A stretch of DNA of 59,026 bases from NCBI GenBank assembly GCA_035554115.1, contig DATMIW010000050.1, positions 1 to 59,026 of the forward strand, in the 5' to 3' direction. This document shows, one piece after another, positions 1 through 7,655 of this stretch (the stretch's first letter is position 1; each line of letters begins with the position of its first letter). A program made the translations under genes and the position numbers. The notes under the pieces were generated by a model. It saw only the letters and a program-made list of their open reading frames with translations, was not told the DNA's origin and did not search any database. Source of the DNA: CAXTSE01 sp035554115 (GTDB lineage: Bacteria; Actinomycetota; Actinomycetes; Actinomycetales; Microbacteriaceae).

Positions 1-263
1 TCCCTGGCGATCCGGCCCGATCGACATACAGTGATGCTTCGCGACGCAGAGCCGCGGGTGTCGAGAGCCGACCTGGACACGTTACCCGACTTCTGCGGAT
101 CCCGCACATGCAATCCGCGCGGCATGTCGCCATCCCCGCCACGGCGAAGTCGCCCGTCGGGCAAAAGTGTTCCAAATCTGAGAAGTTGGAGCACTTTCTG
201 CCCGATCACCCCGATTCGCACGGGGGCGCGCACGGAACGGTGGCTCCGCGCGGAAGCTTTGCG
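1..263. other. Gene-free left edge of the window
   Basis: I see no credible gene here; the short open frames lack a start context and protein-like composition. The stretch holds a strong imperfect hairpin (156-206), described separately, and around 92-122 a weak resemblance to the 60-bp palindromic repeat found at 5079 and 10566 (TTCTGCGG followed by AATCCGCG). Confidence 0.6.
156..206 (-). terminator. Long imperfect hairpin downstream of the RND gene
   Basis: The left arm GTCGGGCAAAAGTGTTCCAA (156-175) pairs with TTGGAGCACTTTCTGCCCGAT (186-206) across a 10-nt loop, with one bulged base and two mismatches. It lies about 60 nt past the stop of the minus-strand RND gene, so a terminator or mRNA 3' stabiliser is the simplest reading. 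There is no U-tract. It could instead be a palindromic repeat element. Confidence 0.5.
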
Positions 264-3200
264 TCAGGATTCGCTTGCTTCGGCGTCGGGGTCGGCGCTC
301 GCATCCGGAGCAGGGGCAGGGGGTACGGGCGGCGCGGCACTGGGTACCGGTGGCGGGAATGGGGGCTGCACACCCGCGGGGGCAGGCGGCGCGGGGTACG
401 GCGGAAGCGGAGCGTCCGGGTAGGCGGGCGGGCGCGGAGCTCCGGGCGGCGGGGACGCGGGGAGCTGCGTCGTGAACGCCGGGGGCGGCGGCGACGCGGG
501 CGGGGCCTGCGTCGCCCATGGCGGGTTTGCGGGTGCGGAAGGGGATGACGGCGGCGCGAATCGCGCGTTCGGGTCTATCTCGGTCGGCTCAGTGGTTTCG
601 ACAGGCTCAACCACCGGGATCGGGGGCGGGGTGAGTTCGACAGGCTCAACCACCGGTGCGGCAGGGGCCGGCGGCGCATCTTCGAGCGGGACCACGTCGT
701 GCGCGGCAGGCATAGGAGCGCTCCGCAGCAACTGCGCCTCGCGAGCCGCGCGCGCCTCGCCGGTCTCGGTCGGGGCCTCGCCAGCAGCACCAACAGCACC
801 AACCACAGTCGCAGGAGCCGTCACCGATCGGGCACCCTTCGCGCCCTTCGCCGTCCGGGCGTCTTTCGCGGCCTGCGCCTGCGCCTGCGCCGCACGCTCG
901 GCCGCCTTCGCCGCGGCCCGGCCTTTCGCCAGTGCGGCCTGCGCGGCACGTGCCTCAGCCTTGGCTCCGCGAGCCGACGCCTTCGCGTCCCGACGCCCAG
1001 ACGGCCGGCCCCCAACGGGCACCGCCGCGCGGCGCAGCTCACGGCGCTCACGGGCCCCCTCGACAACCGAGTACAGCGACGGCAGCACGACGAGCGTGAG
1101 CAGGGTCGACGATACGAGCCCACCAATCACGATGATCGCCAGCGGCTGGGAAATGAACCCGCCATGACCGGTAATGCCCAGCGCCATCGGGATCAGCGCG
1201 CCGATCGTCGCGAGCGCCGTCATCAGGATGGGGCGCAGACGCCTCGAGGCACCGTGCTCAATCGCCTCGTTGACCCGCATTCCGCGAGCACGGTACTGGT
1301 TTACGAGGTCGATGAGCACGATCGCGTTGGTCACCACAATGCCGATCAGCATGAGCAGCCCGATAAGCGACGGCACACCCAGTGGCACCCCTGACACCAG
1401 TTGCAGCAGGATCGCACCCGTTGCCGCGAACGGCACCGAGACGAGCAAGAGCAACGGCTGACGCAGGCTGCGGAACGCGGCCACCATGACCGTGTACACG
1501 ATGAGGATCGCGGCGAGCAGCGCCAAGCCGAGCTGCTGGAAGGCGTTGTTCTGGTCGGCGGTGACACCTCCGAGCTTCGCTGTCGCACCTGCCGGAAGGT
1601 CGATCGCAGCGACAGCCGCCGACACGGACGAGGATGCGGTGCCCACGTCATCACTCTTCGGCGTCACCGTGACAGTCGCGCTGCGCACCCCGCGAATTGT
1701 GGTGATACTCGACGGGCCGTCCACCTTCTCCACTGTCGCCAGGGTCGACAACGCGACCGGCCCGGTGACGGTCGGGATCGTGAAGTCGCGCAGCTCCTGC
1801 AGCGTGGTCGGCGCCGTCGGGTCGGTGACGTAAATCTGCAGGGTCTTCGAATCCAGAACGATGGATCCCACAGAAGCCGGCAGCATCGCCTGCGTCACGA
1901 GACCCCCGACCGCTATCTCGCTGAGCCCTGCCGCGGCCGCCTTGTCGCGGTCGACCTCGATGGCGAGATACGGCTGATCGGAGGAGAGGTTGCTTTCGGC
2001 CTGCGCCACCACCGGGAGGTCCTTCACGGCATCCAGAATCTTGTCGGATGCTGCGGCGAGAGCCTTGGCGTCGGGCGCGTCAATGTTGACCTCGATGTCG
2101 CTCGAACCGAATGAATTAGACGACTGAACGGCGACCTCGCCGACGTCCTTCGGATCGAGTCCATCAATTGCCGCGCGGACATCGGATTGCACTTTTGCCT
2201 GGTCGGCATTCGGGTCGACGGTTATCGAATAGGCAGCCCCTCCGCCCCCTCCAAAGGCGGCAAGGAGGGAGTTGCCGCTCGTGCCAATCGACACCTGCAC
2301 TGTGTCGACGCCGGCGATGCTGCTCAGCTTCTCTTCGACAACTTTCGCGGCATCATCCGTTGCCTCGAAGCTCGTACCCGCGGGCATATTTTGCGAAACC
2401 CTGAGCGTGTTCTGGCCGCTGTCTCCGATGTAGTTCGTCTTGAGGAGGGTGGCAAGCCCACCACTGCCCACCAGGATGAGGAGCGCGGCAACCAGGGTTA
2501 TGGCTGGGAACCGGAGGCTCCACCGGATGACGGGCAGATAGACACGCTGCAGACGGGTTGGGTAATCGAGCTCGTCGGGTTCTGCGGTCTCGACGGGCTC
2601 GACCGACGAGGCTTTCGCCGGCACCTTCAGGAACCAATACGCCAGCACCGGCACGATCGTCAGCGCGACGAACAGCGAGGCGGCGAGCGCGATCGTGACG
2701 GTCAGAGCGAACGGGCGGAACAGCTCCCCCGTAATGTCGCCGACCAGAGCGAGCGGCAGGAAGACAGCGACCGTCGTGATGGTGGATGCGGTAACGGCTG
2801 TCGCAACCTCGCGCACGCCCGACTTGATTGCATCCAGTTTCGATTCGCCGAGGCCCAGGTGCCTCTTGATGTTTTCGATGACAACGATCGAGTCGTCGAC
2901 GACGCGACCGATCGCAATCGTCAGCGCACCGAGCGTGAGGATATTGAGCGAGTATCCCGTGGCGAGCATGCCGATGAACGTCAGCAACACCGAGACGGGG
3001 ATCGAAATGGCCGTGACGATTGTGGACCGCAGCGACAGCAAGAAGATGAAGATGACGATCACGGCGAACGCGAGACCGAGCAGTCCCTCTTGGGCAAGCG
3101 AGTCGATCGACTGCTCGACAAACGGCGCCTGGTCGTACACGATGCTGAACTTCGTGCCGTGACCGATGGCCGCCGCAAGCTCGGGCAGCGCGTCACGAAC

Positions 3201-4133
3201 GGCACGTGAGACATCAACTGTGTTGCCCGCCGGAGACTTGGTGACGGCGATGGTCAGAGACGGCTCACCGTTGACGCGCGACAGACCGGTGATCGGGTTG
3301 TCGACCACGGCAACCTTCGCGTAGTCGCCAATCGTTGCAATCGGCGGGGCGACGACCGCGCCCGTCTCAGGGTTGATTGTGGGCGCTGCGCCACCCCCGA
3401 GCATCGGGAGCGCGGCGATGTCGTCGGCATCCGTGAGCCGCGATCCGGCCTGCACCGTGAGCGTGGAATCACCCTCGGTGATGGTGCCGGCCGCGAGCAG
3501 GACGCCGTTCGCATCCAGTGCATTGCGGATCGACTCGGTCGTGAAGCCCGCGGCGGCGAGTGCGTCAAGGTCGGGTGTGATGGTGACGCGTTTGCCGGTT
3601 GTGCCGAGCAGGGCGGCCTCGCGCACGCCATCCAACTGTTGGATGTCGGTGACCGTCGACTTCTCAAGTCGCGTCGACAGCTCGTCGGTGCTCAGATCGC
3701 TCGTGACTGCAAGCTGGATCACGGGGAAGTCGTCGATTGACCCCGTGATCACCTGCGAATCAGCGGCCGCCGGTAGCGCGGAACCGATGCGGTTGATCGC
3801 GAGCTGCACCTTCTGCTCGGCGGTCGCGATATTGGTGCCGTACACGAACGACGCAGAAACGGTGGAGGCACCCGAGGTAGATGTCGCAATAGTGGATTCG
3901 AGGCCCGACACCCCCTGGATCGCGGTCTCGATCGGGGTGGAGACGTCGGTCTCGACGACGTCCGGGCTCGCACCGGGGTAGCTCGTGACGACAACCAGCT
4001 GCGGAAAGCTGACCGAGGGGATGAGCTCCTGCTTGAGGCTGGTCAGTGCAATGCCGCCGAAGATGGCGACGACCACAGTAAGCAGCGCGATAAGCGCGCG
4101 GTTTCGCAGACTGAAGACGGACAGCAGATGCAC
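264..4133 (-). CDS. RND-family efflux transporter with long low-complexity C-terminal tail
   Basis: Proton-driven inner-membrane efflux pump of the AcrB/HAE superfamily (1289 aa). An N-terminal membrane helix (about residues 12-34) is followed by a periplasmic domain, the TM4 signature GRVVDDSIVVIEN (about residue 410) with the paired Asp of the proton relay, a second periplasmic domain and a C-terminal helix bundle ending near residue 1020. The last ~260 residues are unusual: first Ala/Lys/Arg-rich, then Pro-rich with VEPVE motifs encoded by an interspersed repeat. Family members normally end soon after the last helix, so the tail is extra and probably cytoplasmic. The ATG is preceded by AGGAG. 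No periplasmic adaptor gene is adjacent. Substrate unknown; the TipAL regulator upstream may control it, which is an inference from position. Confidence 0.9.
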   Translation of the reverse strand: MHLLSVFSLRNRALIALLTVVVAIFGGIALTSLKQELIPSVSFPQLVVVTSYPGASPDVVETDVSTPIETAIQGVSGLESTIATSTSGASTVSASFVYGTNIATAEQKVQLAINRIGSALPAAADSQVITGSIDDFPVIQLAVTSDLSTDELSTRLEKSTVTDIQQLDGVREAALLGTTGKRVTITPDLDALAAAGFTTESIRNALDANGVLLAAGTITEGDSTLTVQAGSRLTDADDIAALPMLGGGAAPTINPETGAVVAPPIATIGDYAKVAVVDNPITGLSRVNGEPSLTIAVTKSPAGNTVDVSRAVRDALPELAAAIGHGTKFSIVYDQAPFVEQSIDSLAQEGLLGLAFAVIVIFIFLLSLRSTIVTAISIPVSVLLTFIGMLATGYSLNILTLGALTIAIGRVVDDSIVVIENIKRHLGLGESKLDAIKSGVREVATAVTASTITTVAVFLPLALVGDITGELFRPFALTVTIALAASLFVALTIVPVLAYWFLKVPAKASSVEPVETAEPDELDYPTRLQRVYLPVIRWSLRFPAITLVAALLILVGSGGLATLLKTNYIGDSGQNTLRVSQNMPAGTSFEATDDAAKVVEEKLSSIAGVDTVQVSIGTSGNSLLAAFGGGGGAAYSITVDPNADQAKVQSDVRAAIDGLDPKDVGEVAVQSSNSFGSSDIEVNIDAPDAKALAAASDKILDAVKDLPVVAQAESNLSSDQPYLAIEVDRDKAAAAGLSEIAVGGLVTQAMLPASVGSIVLDSKTLQIYVTDPTAPTTLQELRDFTIPTVTGPVALSTLATVEKVDGPSSITTIRGVRSATVTVTPKSDDVGTASSSVSAAVAAIDLPAGATAKLGGVTADQNNAFQQLGLALLAAILIVYTVMVAAFRSLRQPLLLLVSVPFAATGAILLQLVSGVPLGVPSLIGLLMLIGIVVTNAIVLIDLVNQYRARGMRVNEAIEHGASRRLRPILMTALATIGALIPMALGITGHGGFISQPLAIIVIGGLVSSTLLTLVVLPSLYSVVEGARERRELRRAAVPVGGRPSGRRDAKASARGAKAEARAAQAALAKGRAAAKAAERAAQAQAQAAKDARTAKGAKGARSVTAPATVVGAVGAAGEAPTETGEARAAREAQLLRSAPMPAAHDVVPLEDAPPAPAAPVVEPVELTPPPIPVVEPVETTEPTEIDPNARFAPPSSPSAPANPPWATQAPPASPPPPAFTTQLPASPPPGAPRPPAYPDAPLPPYPAPPAPAGVQPPFPPPVPSAAPPVPPAPAPDASADPDAEASES
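594..654 (-). repeat. Two interspersed repeat copies in the RND gene tail
   Basis: GGTTTCGACAGGCTCAACC (594-612) and AGTTCGACAGGCTCAACC (634-651) lie 40 bp apart and encode VEPVE peptides on the minus strand. A diverged third copy in the same gene, GGTCTCGACGGGCTCGACC (2586-2604), encodes SSVEPVETAEP between two transmembrane regions. Confidence 0.75.
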
Positions 4134-4137
4134 GGAG

Positions 4138-4167
4138 GCTCCTGATCGGTGAGTTCCTGATCGGTGG
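4138..4167. repeat. Short direct repeat in the RND 5' leader
   Basis: TCCTGATCGGTG occurs twice with a 15-nt period immediately upstream of the RND start codon. It may be a regulatory duplication or a simple replication slip; the second copy lies next to the ribosome binding site. Confidence 0.4.
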
Positions 4168-4238
4168 TTTCGCCGAATGGCGAGCGCACACGCCTACGTG
4201 CACCTCCTCAGTATCGCTGCATTTCCGACATTTGTCGC

Positions 4239-4997
4239 TTAGAGCCTGCGTTCGGCGTAGACCGCCACGGCGTCCCGCACGAACTCAGCGCCCGTGGTGC
4301 CGCCGTAGTTCGCGGCGAACCTCTCGTCGGCGACATACATTTCGCCCAGGCCGGTGAAGTACTCGCGCGTCGGGTGACCGTCTGGTGTTTGAGGAGTCCC
4401 GGGGATTCCGCTCAGCCACTCGTACTGACGCTGAGCAAGAGCCTGCGCCTCGGCACCGTCTGCCGGGATGCCGCGGCCAGCCGCATCCGCCCAGTCGGCA
4501 GCCAGCTGCGCAACCTTCGCTTGCCACGTCTTCTTTTCGTCAGCGCTCAAGCTCGTCCACCAGGCGTCGCCGCGCGCGTAGGCGTCGCTTCCCCATTTCT
4601 CGATCACCTCATCTCGGTGCGCGGTGTTGTCGAATCCGTCGAACATGTTCTCTGCCATGAGGGGGGTTCCTTTCTCGAGGGCGGCAAGTGTTTGGTCGAC
4701 GCTCGCCAGCTGGCGGGTTATGCGCTCGCGCTCCTGCTCGAGCCACCCGCGGTGGGTGCGCAGGGCGTGCGTGTCGTCACGCTGCCCGGTGAGGATGTCG
4801 GCGATGGCCGGGATGCCGAGACCGAGTTCGCGCAACAGGAGCACGCGTTGCAGGCGCACGAGCGCATCCGCGTCGTAGTAGCGGTAGCCGTTTGCGCCGA
4901 TGCGGCTGGGCGACACGAGTCCGACGCTGTCGTAATGACGCAGCGTGCGGCTTGTCGTGCCGGCCAACTTGGCGATCTCTTGAATGCTCCAGTCCAT
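4239..4997 (-). CDS. MerR-family regulator, TipAL-like
   Basis: A 252-aa transcription activator. An N-terminal MerR winged helix (SIQEIAKLAGTTSRTLRHYD, residues 3-22) is followed by a coiled-coil linker (about 75-110) and a C-terminal TipAS-type domain (about 125-245) containing the DEVIEKWG and GLGEMYVAD regions, which in TipAL binds antibiotics or other small molecules. I chose the ATG at 4997 because the upstream in-frame extension runs through the promoter and an interspersed repeat, and because a -10 hexamer lies exactly 7 nt before this ATG. The gene sits upstream of the RND pump on the same strand with about 105 bp between them, so multidrug-responsive control of that pump is plausible. 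Confidence 0.88.
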   Translation of the reverse strand: MDWSIQEIAKLAGTTSRTLRHYDSVGLVSPSRIGANGYRYYDADALVRLQRVLLLRELGLGIPAIADILTGQRDDTHALRTHRGWLEQERERITRQLASVDQTLAALEKGTPLMAENMFDGFDNTAHRDEVIEKWGSDAYARGDAWWTSLSADEKKTWQAKVAQLAADWADAAGRGIPADGAEAQALAQRQYEWLSGIPGTPQTPDGHPTREYFTGLGEMYVADERFAANYGGTTGAEFVRDAVAVYAERRL

Positions 4998-5004
4998 GAG
5001 ATCG

Positions 5005-5035
5005 ACGGTACGGGTTGACGCTGCGTCAATGTCAA
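5005..5035 (-). promoter_or_regulatory. MerR-type promoter and operator of the TipAL-like gene
   Basis: Read on the minus strand, a -35 TTGACA (5035-5030) and a -10 TACCGT (5010-5005) are separated by exactly 19 bp. The spacer holds the perfect dyad TTGACGCAGCGTCAA (5029-5015). An overlong 19-bp spacer carrying the operator dyad is the hallmark of MerR-activated promoters. The start codon lies 7 nt after the -10, so the transcript is probably leaderless and autoregulated. Confidence 0.85.
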
Positions 5036-5041
5036 CCGGTG

Positions 5042-5060
5042 GGTTGAGCTTGTCGAAACC
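5042..5060 (-). repeat. Interspersed repeat copy (GGTTTCGACAGGCTCAACC family)
   Basis: GGTTGAGCTTGTCGAAACC is the reverse complement of GGTTTCGACAAGCTCAACC, a one-base variant of the repeat found at 594. This is the only clearly intergenic copy noticed here; it lies just upstream of the TipAL promoter. Confidence 0.65.
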
Positions 5061-5078
5061 GCGCCGGGATATGGCGCG

Positions 5079-5138
5079 CGCCGCCGAAAGCGTCACGCGC
5101 CATCAAAACTTCTGCGGCGAACAGTCGATTCCGCGACG
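5079..5138. repeat. 60-bp palindromic repeat, copy A
   Basis: Ungapped alignment with 10566-10625 gives roughly 70 percent identity by eye over 60 bp, with the shared core TTCTGCGGC and near-inverted ends (CGCCGCCGAA and TTCCGCGACG). It lies in the intergenic region between the divergent TipAL-like and DUF4097 genes. Confidence 0.55.
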
Positions 5139-5183
5139 CCACCGCGGCAGACGATCTCCGCGTGCACTTGCGTTCGCGCAACT

Positions 5184-5224
5184 CGCGATATATCGTGACT
5201 TGAGTCAACACGCGATATATCGCG
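5184..5224. promoter_or_regulatory. Twin palindromic operators for the DUF4097-padR operon
   Basis: CGCGATATATCGTG (5184-5197) and the perfect palindrome CGCGATATATCGCG (5211-5224) have centres 27 bp apart, about 55 and 80 bp upstream of the DUF4097 start. AT-rich palindromes of this sort upstream of padR-containing operons suggest autorepression by the PadR protein encoded second in the operon. The regulator assignment is inferred. Confidence 0.65.
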
Positions 5225-5279
5225 TTCCAAGAGCTGCACGAGTCAAACCGTGCTCACGCACCCCAGAAAGGCTGCACCG

Positions 5280-6113
5280 ATGCCCGAACAGAAATGGCTG
5301 GTCGACAGCCCCAAAACGATCGACATTGACGCCGCCCGCGCGCTCAAGGTCGAACTCATCAGCGGGCAGATCGACATCGTCGCCCACGATGAGCCTCATA
5401 TGCGTATCGAGGTGCACTCGGTGCAGGGCAAGAGCATCAAGATCAGCGTCACCGGCGACTCCGTCGAAATCGACCAGCCCCAGCTGGGCTGGGAGAACTG
5501 GTTCGACGTCGTCCGCTCATTCCGTGGCGCCAAAGCCGATGTCACCGTCCTGGTTCCCCGCACGACGAGCATCAAACTCGGTGTCGTCAACGCTGCAACC
5601 CTGGTCAGCGGTGTCCACGCCAACATCACCCTCAGCACCGTCAACGGCGAAATCGTCGTCGACAACGCTGTCGGCAAACTCCAACTCAACACCGTGAACG
5701 GCGAGCTGACCGTCCGCGACCACACCGGCCCGGTCACCGCTCACAGCGTCAGCGGCGACCTGACCGCCAGTGGCGCTCTCGAATCCCTCGGCTCCGACAG
5801 CGTGAGCGGCAGCGTCTTTGTCGACGCCTCCGGCACTCCTGACAAATTGCGGGTGAACACGGTGAGCGGCGCGGTCCGCGCGCGTCTGGATGCGGGGGTC
5901 GGCGCCGCCTACACACTCAGCACAGTGGGCGGAAAGCTTCACATCGACGGCGACTCGCTGCGCGGAGTCCGCGGCCAGTACACCGGGCGGTACGGCGAAC
6001 TCGACGGCCATTGGGCCGATGTGCGCATCAACACCGTCGGAGGCGACATCAGCATCCTGCACGCCGAGCCCTCCGCGCGCGCTGCCGGCACGACGCCGAA
6101 GAACGCCGCCTAA
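5280..6113 (+). CDS. DUF4097 beta-strand repeat protein
   Basis: A 277-aa protein with no signal peptide or membrane segment. From about residue 95 to 250 it consists of short repeated units such as NAATLVSGVHANITLSTVNG, NTVNGELTV and HSVSGDLTA, typical of the right-handed beta-helix-like DUF4097/adhesin fold. Molecular function is not established. The ATG at 5280 is preceded by AGAAAGG and was chosen over an upstream in-frame GTG. Its TAA overlaps the ATG of the PadR gene by one base (TAATG), so the two are translationally coupled; DUF4097-PadR pairs are common in actinobacteria. Confidence 0.82.
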   Translation: MPEQKWLVDSPKTIDIDAARALKVELISGQIDIVAHDEPHMRIEVHSVQGKSIKISVTGDSVEIDQPQLGWENWFDVVRSFRGAKADVTVLVPRTTSIKLGVVNAATLVSGVHANITLSTVNGEIVVDNAVGKLQLNTVNGELTVRDHTGPVTAHSVSGDLTASGALESLGSDSVSGSVFVDASGTPDKLRVNTVSGAVRARLDAGVGAAYTLSTVGGKLHIDGDSLRGVRGQYTGRYGELDGHWADVRINTVGGDISILHAEPSARAAGTTPKNAA

Positions 6114-6727
6114 TGGCGCCCCCGGTCTTCGCGCACGGTCACCTGCGGCTCTACCTGCTCAGCCTGCTGGCCGAGCGGCCCATGCACGGATACGAGCTGA
6201 TCCAGGCGCTCACCGAGAGATTTGGCGGCACCTATGTGCCGAGCGCCGGCACGATCTACCCGCGCCTCGGCAAGCTCGAAGAAGAAGGGCTCGTCACCAA
6301 GGAGGCCGACGGACGTAAAACTGTGTACGCGATAACCGACGCCGGGCGGTCCGAACTGGCGGAACGGGAGTCCGACCTCGACGGGATTGAAACCGAGCTG
6401 TCGGATTCGGTGCGCCGTCTCGCAGACGAGGTGCGGGCATCCGTCAGCGATGCCATGAAGACACTGCGAGCCGACCTGGCGTCAGCCGCGCGCGAGAACC
6501 GCGGCAGCACAACGGATTCACGCGCGGACTCGGACGGCGAGCGCGGCGTCATCCGGGCACGGCTGCACGAGGCGGAGGCGGCGATTTCCGAATTCCGCGC
6601 CGAGCTGCGCACGGAGTTGCGCAATGAGTTTGCCCGCGGCCGGCTCGACGCAGACGTGGTGGAGCTGATCACGCGTCGCCTCGACGAGGTGCGTCGCGAG
6701 GTTGTTGGCACCCTGCGGTCTCGCTAA
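6113..6727 (+). CDS. PadR-family transcriptional regulator
   Basis: A 204-aa repressor-type protein. The N-terminal winged helix (about residues 8-85) shows the family hallmarks LLSLLAERPMHGYELIQAL, GTIYPRLGKLEEEGLV and DGRKTVYAIT. The C-terminal half (about 90-204) is highly charged and predicted helical, longer than in minimal PadR proteins, and probably mediates dimerisation. The ATG overlaps the stop of the DUF4097 gene. It likely binds the CGCGATATATCGCG palindromes upstream of the operon; the ligand is unknown. Confidence 0.88.
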   Translation: MAPPVFAHGHLRLYLLSLLAERPMHGYELIQALTERFGGTYVPSAGTIYPRLGKLEEEGLVTKEADGRKTVYAITDAGRSELAERESDLDGIETELSDSVRRLADEVRASVSDAMKTLRADLASAARENRGSTTDSRADSDGERGVIRARLHEAEAAISEFRAELRTELRNEFARGRLDADVVELITRRLDEVRREVVGTLRSR

Positions 6728-6788
6728 TCCGGGCAGGTGCGGGGCTATCTCCACGAGTCGTGGATAGGTGGTCGTCTGCGCCCGGATT
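6726..6788. repeat. Nested palindrome repeat, copy 1
   Basis: The outer arms AATCCGGGC (6726-6734) and GCCCGGATT (6780-6788) enclose the inner palindrome TCCACGAGTCGTGGA (6750-6764). The same architecture and inner 15-mer recur at 35456-35508. It lies between the convergent padR and prmC-like genes, immediately after the padR stop, and could double as a terminator. Confidence 0.8.
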
Positions 6789-6797
6789 GGCGACGGA

Positions 6798-7592
6798 CTA
6801 TCGCGCGCCGACCACAACTGTCCCGAACAGCTCGTCGTCGTGCACCACCCGCGGCACGAACCCCGCTGCCGTGAATAGAGCAGCCGTGGCCGAAGCCTGC
6901 TCTTCGCTCGTCTCGATCAGCAGCGACCCACCGGGCCGCAACCACTCGGCGGCATCCGCCACGATCCGCCGCTGCACATCCAAGCCGTCGGCCCCGCCGT
7001 CGAGGGTGTGCAGCGGTTCGTGTTTGCGCGCTTCCCGCGGCATCAGCTCGATCTCGGCACTCGGCACATAGGGCGCGTTTGCCACGAGCACGGCTACGCG
7101 TCCTTGCAGCCGACCCGGCAGCGCCGAGAACAGATCGCCCTGAAACACCCGCTCGGGCGCAAGATTGCGTCGCGCCACGGCGACGGCACGCTCATCGATC
7201 TCGGCGGCGTACGCCTCGACTCCGGGCACCGCGACAGCGAGCGAGGCGGCGATCGCCGCAACGCCCGCGCACAGCTCGACCACCGAATCCCCGGCCCGAA
7301 GCAGGGCGACGGCCTCGCGCACCAGTAGTTCACTGCGACGACGCGGCACGAACACCCCGGCGTCGACTGCATGCCGGATGCCGTAGAACTCGACCCAGCC
7401 CACAATCACCTCGAGCGGCTCCCCCGCCTCCCGACGCGCCACCATATCTTCGAGCACCGCCGCCGAGCCGCCAACCCCGCTGGCCGCCTCGATCAGCAGG
7501 GCGGCTTCCTCTTCGGCGAACACGCATCCCGCGGCGCGCAGCCGAGCGACAACTGCGCCCACCACAGGGCCTGTCACCCGAATTCCATCCAC
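6798..7592 (-). CDS. PrmC/HemK-like N5-glutamine methyltransferase
   Basis: A 264-aa SAM-dependent methyltransferase of the HemK/PrmC group, which methylates the GGQ glutamine of release factors. The Rossmann motif I region is VVELCAGVAAIAASLA (about residues 110-125). The catalytic NPPY motif appears here as NAPYVPSAEIELMPREA (about residues 180-196), with the first Pro replaced by Ala; this form occurs in a class usually annotated putative N5-glutamine methyltransferase, so the substrate may not be a release factor. I chose the GTG at 7592 because GGTGAG precedes it at a good distance; the much longer open frame upstream runs antisense through the permease gene and is not real. Confidence 0.75.
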   Translation of the reverse strand: MDGIRVTGPVVGAVVARLRAAGCVFAEEEAALLIEAASGVGGSAAVLEDMVARREAGEPLEVIVGWVEFYGIRHAVDAGVFVPRRRSELLVREAVALLRAGDSVVELCAGVAAIAASLAVAVPGVEAYAAEIDERAVAVARRNLAPERVFQGDLFSALPGRLQGRVAVLVANAPYVPSAEIELMPREARKHEPLHTLDGGADGLDVQRRIVADAAEWLRPGGSLLIETSEEQASATAALFTAAGFVPRVVHDDELFGTVVVGAR

Positions 7593-7655
7593 GTTCTGCT
7601 CACCGAGCGATCCTAGAAGTTGACACGCCAATCCGCAGGAGTACGCTCTCCCCTC

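Noticed and set aside
2187..3209. Long open frame antisense to the RND gene
   Set aside because: High-GC shadow frame with Arg/Gln/Asp-rich composition, no RBS and no family resemblance.
4160..4203. Leader peptide with strong GAGGAGG ahead of the RND gene
   Set aside because: The frame from about 4203 runs out of phase far into the RND gene, and no stop or attenuator structure supports a leader peptide; probably a chance SD-like sequence or an mRNA leader feature.
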